The notes under the pieces are model-generated. The model was not told the DNA's origin. It searched no databases and saw only the letters and a program-made list of their open reading frames with translations. Below are positions 6,706 through 10,103 of a DNA stretch of 10,103 bases, piece after piece. Within the stretch, counting starts at the first letter, position 1. The number at the start of each line of letters is the position of its first letter. Source of the stretch: Oscillospiraceae bacterium. GTDB lineage: Bacteria; Bacillota; Clostridia; Oscillospirales; Oscillospiraceae. The stretch covers positions 1 through 10,103 of the forward strand of contig JAHHSH010000063.1 of the NCBI GenBank assembly GCA_020025345.1, given 5' to 3'. Both the position numbers and the translations under genes were made by a program.

Positions 6706-8049
6706 ATGATTCAAAATGAATATCTGCAAGGTTTGATGGAGCGGGTCATCGACCGAAATCCGGCAGAACCGGAGTTTCATCAGGCGGTACAGGAAGTGCT
6801 GACTTCTCTGGTGCCGGTCGTGGAAGCACATCCGGAGTATATTACCGAGGGTGTACTGGAGTGTCTGGTGGAGCCGGAGCGCGTGATCAAGTTCCGCGTG
6901 CCGTGGGTGGATGATGCGGGCAATGTGCGGGTAAACCGCGGCTTCCGCGTCCAGTTTAACAGTGCCATCGGTCCCTATAAGGGCGGATTGCGTTTCCATC
7001 CCTCCGTTTATGAGGGTATTGTGAAGTTCTTGGGCTTTGAACAGATTTTTAAAAATAGCTTGACCGGTCTGCCCATCGGTGGCGGTAAGGGCGGCAGCGA
7101 CTTTGATCCTAAGGGAAAGTCCGACGGAGAGATCATGCGCTTTTGCCAGAGCTTCATGACCGAGCTTTTCAAGTACATTGGGCCGGATACGGACGTGCCT
7201 GCCGGTGATATCGGCGTGGGCGCCCGTGAGATCGGCTATCTCTTCGGCCAGTATAAGCGTCTGCGCAACGAGTTTACCGGCGTGCTCACCGGTAAGGGTC
7301 TCAGCTACGGCGGCAGCTTGGCCCGCCGTGAGGCCACCGGTTATGGCCTGTGCTATTTCACGGACAATATGCTTCGTGACCACGGTCGCAGCTTCGATGG
7401 CGCTACCGTGGTGATCTCCGGCAGCGGCAATGTGGCCACCTATGCCTGCGAGAAGGCCATGCAAATGGGTGCCAAGGTGGTGGCTATGTCTGACTCTGCC
7501 GGCTATGTCTACGATAAGGACGGCATCGATCTGGAGCTCATGAAGCAGATTAAGGGAGTAGAGCGTCTGCGGATCAGCGTTTACGCTCAGCGCCGTCCCA
7601 CAGCGGAGTACCACGAGGGCTGCCACCATATCTGGGAGATCCCCTGCGATATTGCGATGCCCTGCGCTACCCAGAACGAGCTGGACGGCGACAGCGCCCG
7701 CGCACTGATCGCCAATGGCTGCTATGCTGTTGCTGAGGGCGCCAATATGCCCAGCACCCCGGAGGCTGTGGAGCTGCTGCAGGAAGCAGGCGTGCTCTTT
7801 GCCCCGGCTAAGGCTGCCAACGCCGGCGGTGTGGCTACCTCCGCTCTGGAGATGAGCCAGAACTCCATGCGTTTCTACTGGAGCTTTGAGGAAGTGGATC
7901 AGCACCTGAAGCAGATCATGACCGACCTCTACCACAATGCAGCTGCTGCTGCGGAGAAATACGGCAAGAAGGGCGATCTGGTGGCCGGTGCCAACATTGC
8001 AGGCTTCTTGAAGGTGGCCGACGCCATGCTGGCCTATGGTGTGGTGTAA
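6706..8049 (+). CDS. gdhA: Glutamate dehydrogenase, NADP-type, predicted active
   Basis: This 447-residue hexameric enzyme interconverts 2-oxoglutarate plus ammonium and glutamate, probably in the assimilating direction. All catalytic residues are visible: Lys92 (GPYKGGLRF) and Lys116 (FKNSLT) for substrate, Lys128 in PIGGGKGG as the catalytic lysine, Asp168 in VPAGDIGVG, Thr211 in EATGYG, Asn372 in NAGG and Ser379. The nucleotide domain has ISGSGNVATY (237-246) and MSDSAG (261-266). Both closely resemble E. coli GdhA and point to NADP(H). The length matches the small hexameric family. I choose ATG at 6706, with AGGAG at 6693-6697 eight bases upstream, over an in-frame GTG at 6685 that would place the ribosome binding site inside the gene. 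A paralogue follows after 12 bases. Confidence 0.96.
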   Translation: MIQNEYLQGLMERVIDRNPAEPEFHQAVQEVLTSLVPVVEAHPEYITEGVLECLVEPERVIKFRVPWVDDAGNVRVNRGFRVQFNSAIGPYKGGLRFHPSVYEGIVKFLGFEQIFKNSLTGLPIGGGKGGSDFDPKGKSDGEIMRFCQSFMTELFKYIGPDTDVPAGDIGVGAREIGYLFGQYKRLRNEFTGVLTGKGLSYGGSLARREATGYGLCYFTDNMLRDHGRSFDGATVVISGSGNVATYACEKAMQMGAKVVAMSDSAGYVYDKDGIDLELMKQIKGVERLRISVYAQRRPTAEYHEGCHHIWEIPCDIAMPCATQNELDGDSARALIANGCYAVAEGANMPSTPEAVELLQEAGVLFAPAKAANAGGVATSALEMSQNSMRFYWSFEEVDQHLKQIMTDLYHNAAAAAEKYGKKGDLVAGANIAGFLKVADAMLAYGVV

Positions 8050-8061
8050 GGAGGCATGGCA

Positions 8062-9408
8062 ATGAATGAGTATGCACAGCGGGTCATTGCAGATCTGGAA
8101 CAGCGCTACAGCCATGAGTCGGAGTATCTGCAGAGCGTCCGGGCGTGGCTGGAGATGATCGAGCCGGCGCTGGGCGATGATCCCCGCTATGAAAAGATGG
8201 ATCTTTTGACCCGTATGGTAGAGCCGGAGCGTATGTTTTCCTTCGTTGTGCCGTGGGTGGATGATGCGGGCGTTGCCCACACCTGCCATGGCTACCGTGT
8301 TCAGTTCAACAGCGCGATCGGCCCCTATAAGGGTGGCCTGCGGTTCCACCCCTCGGTGAACCCCTCCATTGTGAAGTTCCTGGGCTTTGAGCAGACCTAT
8401 AAAAACGCACTGACCGGTCTGCCCATCGGCGGCGCTGCCGGTGGTGCCGACTTCGATCCCCGTGGCAAGAGCAACCGCGAGATCATGCGCTTTTGCCAGA
8501 GCTTTATGACCGCGCTCTACCGCTATGTAGGCGCGGATACGGACGTGCCTGCCGGTGATATCGGCGTAGGCTCCCGGGAGATCGGCTATCTCTACGGCAC
8601 CTATAAGCGGCTGACAGGCCGCTCTGAGAGCAGCGCATTGACCGGCAAGGGTCTTACCTACGGCGGCAGTAAGATCCGCCAGGAGGCGGCTGGCTTCGGT
8701 ACGGTGTACTTCCTTGCCCGGATGCTGGAGCATCGCCAGGATACGCTGGAGGGCAAGCGCGTGGCCGTGTCCGGTTTCGGTAATATGTCCTGGGGCGTCT
8801 GCACCAAGATCGCCGAGATGGGCGGACGGGTGGTGACTCTCTCCGGTCCGGACGGTTATATTTACGATCCCGATGGCGTTACGACCAAGGAGAAGCTGGA
8901 CTTTATGCTGTCTATGCGTCAGAGCGGACAGGATAAGGTGAAGGCATACGCCGATCGTTTCGGCGTGGAGTTCTTCGCCGGTAAGCGTCCTTGGGAAGTG
9001 CCGGTGGACATCGTCATTCCCTGCGCCACCGAGAACGAGCTGGATGTGGCGGATGCCGTATCCATCATCGGTAACGATACCCGCTATTATGTAGAGGCTT
9101 CCAATATGCCGGCCACGGCAGAGGCGCTGCGCCTTCTGCGGCTCAGCCCCAAGATCCTGACGGCAGGCGCCAAGGCCTCCGGCAGCGGCGGCGTGGCGGT
9201 GTCTGCGCTGGAAATGGTGCAGAACAGTCTCCGCTACAGCTGGTCCTGGGAAGAGGTGGATCAGCGCCTGCGGCAGATCATGAGCGATATTTACGACGCT
9301 TCCGCCGCTGCGGCGGAGGAGTACGGTCTGGGCTATGATCTGATTGCCGGTAATGATATTGCCGCTTTCAAGAAAATCTCTGAGGCCATGCTGGCACAGG
9401 GCGTATAA
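8062..9408 (+). CDS. Glutamate dehydrogenase paralogue lacking the catalytic lysine (candidate pseudoenzyme)
   Basis: This 448-residue homologue of the hexameric glutamate dehydrogenases is full length and free of frameshifts. It keeps substrate residues Lys90 (GPYKGGLRF) and Lys114, Asp166 in VPAGDIGVG and Ser381. The GGGKGG motif reads GGAAGG, placing Ala126 (codon GCC, 8437-8439) where the catalytic lysine belongs. Two other conserved active-site positions also differ from the upstream copy: Ala210 for Thr211 and Gly374 for Asn372. Its nucleotide domain (SGFGNMSWG 237-245, TLSGPDGYIYDPDG 259-272) resembles the NAD-dependent Clostridium symbiosum enzyme, unlike the NADP-type neighbour. An AAGGAGG at 8048-8054 overlaps the upstream stop. 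I prefer ATG 8062 (spacing seven) to ATG 8056 (spacing one), which would add two residues. It probably cannot catalyse normal deamination. It may be a regulatory partner of the upstream subunit. Confidence 0.92.
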   Translation: MNEYAQRVIADLEQRYSHESEYLQSVRAWLEMIEPALGDDPRYEKMDLLTRMVEPERMFSFVVPWVDDAGVAHTCHGYRVQFNSAIGPYKGGLRFHPSVNPSIVKFLGFEQTYKNALTGLPIGGAAGGADFDPRGKSNREIMRFCQSFMTALYRYVGADTDVPAGDIGVGSREIGYLYGTYKRLTGRSESSALTGKGLTYGGSKIRQEAAGFGTVYFLARMLEHRQDTLEGKRVAVSGFGNMSWGVCTKIAEMGGRVVTLSGPDGYIYDPDGVTTKEKLDFMLSMRQSGQDKVKAYADRFGVEFFAGKRPWEVPVDIVIPCATENELDVADAVSIIGNDTRYYVEASNMPATAEALRLLRLSPKILTAGAKASGSGGVAVSALEMVQNSLRYSWSWEEVDQRLRQIMSDIYDASAAAAEEYGLGYDLIAGNDIAAFKKISEAMLAQGV

Positions 9409-9412
9409 CAAA

Positions 9413-9450
9413 ATCAAAAATCCCCGCTCTCCACGGAGGGCGGGGGTTTT
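9413..9450 (+). terminator. Intrinsic terminator of the gdh operon
   Basis: CCCCGCTCTC (9422-9431) pairs with GAGGGCGGGG (9436-9445), with one T-G pair and a CACG tetraloop. It is preceded by AAAAAT and followed by GTTTTG. It begins shortly after the second dehydrogenase stop. Confidence 0.85.
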
Positions 9451-9454
9451 GTGG

Positions 9455-9485
9455 TGCATAGGACAAAATCGCCGGGGCATACACT
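9455..9485 (+). promoter_or_regulatory. Possible sigma-E-type sporulation promoter for the YlmC/YmxH gene
   Basis: CATACACT (9478-9485) is close to the mother-cell sigma-E -10 consensus (CATACAnT). About 15 bases upstream lies TGCATAGG (9455-9462), a weak match to the ATA core of the -35. The predicted start would be near 9492, giving a very short leader into the ribosome binding site. No good sigma-A promoter is seen between the terminator and the gene. This is suggestive only. Confidence 0.32.
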
Positions 9486-9506
9486 GCCCATGAGGTGGTG
9501 AAGGCT

Positions 9507-9791
9507 ATGCTCAACAGGTTTACGCTTTTGCAGTGCAAGGAGGTCGTCAATATCTGTGACGGTACCCGCTTGGGGTATGTGGGCGACGTGGAGATCCGCA
9601 TTCCGGACGGGGATGTGACGGCGCTGATCGTCTTTGGCCCGTGCCGGTTTTTCGGGCTTTTTGGCAGGGGAGAGGATTACTATATCCCTTGGGACTGCAT
9701 CGAGCGTATCGGAGATGATATTATCCTCATCAACAAAATGCCCCGCCGCTGCGAGCCGGGAAATGAGCGAAAACGGCGCCGCTGGTTTTGA
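9507..9791 (+). CDS. YlmC/YmxH-family PRC-barrel protein (sporulation-associated)
   Basis: This 94-residue soluble protein has the pattern of the YlmC/YmxH family, small PRC-barrel proteins found mainly in endospore formers and of unknown biochemical role. The diagnostic parts are the opening FTLLQCKEVVNICDGTRLGY (5-24), the strand pair DVEIRIPDGDVTALIV (26-41) and YYIPWDCIERIGDDIILI (57-74). The tail is strongly basic (NERKRRRWF). I choose ATG at 9507, with GAGGTG at 9493-9498 eight bases upstream. An in-frame GTG at 9495 would use up the ribosome binding site. It sits between two terminated or promoter-bounded units and appears monocistronic. I see no T-rich terminator after it. Confidence 0.85.
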   Translation: MLNRFTLLQCKEVVNICDGTRLGYVGDVEIRIPDGDVTALIVFGPCRFFGLFGRGEDYYIPWDCIERIGDDIILINKMPRRCEPGNERKRRRWF

Positions 9792-9821
9792 AAACAACGG
9801 GAAACGAGAAAATCAAACGTA

Positions 9822-9836
9822 AAATCTGTGAGATTT
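9822..9836. repeat. Short perfect hairpin AAATCT-GTG-AGATTT
   Basis: A 6-base inverted repeat with a 3-base loop lies between the YlmC-family gene and the rpsB promoter, about 24 bases upstream of the -35. No T-tract follows, so it is a poor terminator. It could be a binding site or only chance in A+T-rich DNA. Confidence 0.25.
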
Positions 9837-9859
9837 GCAGGAAAAATGGAAAATTCCCC

Positions 9860-9888
9860 TTGCAATTTCATTGTGGCTATGGTATTAT
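9860..9888 (+). promoter_or_regulatory. Predicted strong promoter of rpsB
   Basis: TTGCAA (9860-9865), exactly 17 bases and TATTAT (9883-9888). The region upstream is rich in A-tracts, which could act as an UP element. The expected start is near 9895, so the rpsB leader is about 100 bases long. Confidence 0.7.
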
Positions 9889-9905
9889 ATTTCAGCATTC
9901 CGCAC

Positions 9906-9960
9906 AGTCTTGGACTTTCGGTCGGTGCCTTTCGAGGTTGGCCGTGGGGAGGAAAAGACT
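9906..9960 (+). ncRNA. Structured rpsB leader, candidate S2 autoregulatory RNA
   Basis: Within the long 5' untranslated region, nested helices can form. An outer stem pairs AGTCTT (9906-9911) with AAGACT (9955-9960). A second stem pairs CGGTC (9919-9923) with GGCCG (9940-9944). An apical stem GCCT/AGGT (9927-9930, 9935-9938) is capped by a UUCG tetraloop. Ribosomal protein leaders commonly bind their own product to limit expression. I infer such a role from structure and position, and cannot match it to a named family. Confidence 0.45.
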
Positions 9961-9996
9961 GGAGGTAAAAACTAAAATCAAAGGAGAAATAACAAA

Positions 9997-10103
9997 ATGG
10001 CAAACGTCGTATCCATGAAAGCCCTGCTGGAAGCAGGCGTGCACTTCGGTCACCAGACCCGTCGCTGGAACCCCAAGATGGCTCCCTATATCTACACCGA
10101 GCG
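9997..10103 (+). CDS. rpsB: 30S ribosomal protein S2, N-terminal part only
   Basis: The frame starts at ATG 9997, with AAAGGAG at 9980-9986 ten bases upstream, and runs off the window end. Its 35 complete codons contain the S2 signature LLEAGVHFGHQTRRWNPKM at 9-27. S2 is a late-assembling 30S subunit protein needed for S1 binding and translation initiation. In most bacteria tsf (elongation factor Ts) follows, and probably lies just outside. The leader shows a strong promoter and possible regulatory structure. Confidence 0.96.
   Translation, partial: MANVVSMKALLEAGVHFGHQTRRWNPKMAPYIYTE

Noticed and set aside
8062..9408. The second glutamate dehydrogenase as a decaying pseudogene
   Set aside because: The frame is intact over the full family length, with a strong ribosome binding site, retained substrate-binding residues and a proper terminator. 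Active-site changes are specific rather than scattered stops or frameshifts.
6598..9480. A 960-codon open frame on the - strand across both glutamate dehydrogenase genes
   Set aside because: It is exactly antisense to two certain genes. The translation is His/Ala/Gly-rich low-complexity-like sequence with an internal duplication that merely mirrors the paralogy of the two genes, and there is no ribosome binding site or promoter. Codon bias in G+C-rich genes commonly keeps this antisense frame open.
9495..9506. GTG at 9495 as start of the YlmC/YmxH-family gene
   Set aside because: It would place the only good ribosome binding site inside the coding sequence. The ATG at 9507 gives the usual family N-terminus.

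Overview
The window looks like chromosomal DNA of an anaerobic, probably endospore-forming Firmicute of class Clostridia, most like gut Oscillospiraceae/Ruminococcaceae. This is inferred from moderately high G+C coding sequence, strong AGGAGG-type ribosome binding sites, a mini-RNase III tail followed by a RqcH-type NFACT protein, a Feo system with a Cys-rich FeoB-associated peptide, clostridial glutamate dehydrogenases and a YlmC/YmxH-family gene. I see no phage, insertion sequence, CRISPR array, tRNA or rRNA. Gene density is normal, and most transcription units end in a clear intrinsic terminator.

Layout: (1) 1-1925, + strand: the 3' end of a probable mini-ribonuclease III gene, then rqcH (ribosome-associated quality control, alanine tailing), ending in a terminator. 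(2) 1903-3472, + strand: a monocistronic M20-family Xaa-His dipeptidase, with a promoter nested in the preceding terminator and a two-way terminator after it. (3) 3493-6442: an iron-uptake module. A DtxR/IdeR-type metalloregulator on the - strand is divergent from feoA-feoB and a Cys-rich FeoB-associated membrane peptide. The three feo genes are joined by two 4-base start/stop overlaps. (4) 6406-9450: a 300-base intergenic region, then two tandem paralogous glutamate dehydrogenase genes. (5) 9455-10103: a YlmC/YmxH-family small protein, then a strong promoter, a structured leader and the start of rpsB (ribosomal protein S2).

The most noteworthy signal is the glutamate dehydrogenase pair. The upstream protein has every hallmark of an active NADP-type enzyme. 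The downstream protein is intact and well translated, but the catalytic lysine in the GGGKGG motif is alanine, and two further normally invariant active-site positions are changed (Thr to Ala, Asn to Gly). It is therefore a candidate pseudoenzyme, possibly a regulatory subunit of a mixed hexamer with its neighbour. The hetero-oligomeric GdhA/GdhB of Thermus thermophilus is a precedent. Secondary signals are a DtxR-family regulator whose metal ligands predict Fe(II) sensing next to ferrous iron uptake genes, with a dyad over the feo promoter, and a foldable rpsB leader that may be an S2 autoregulatory element.
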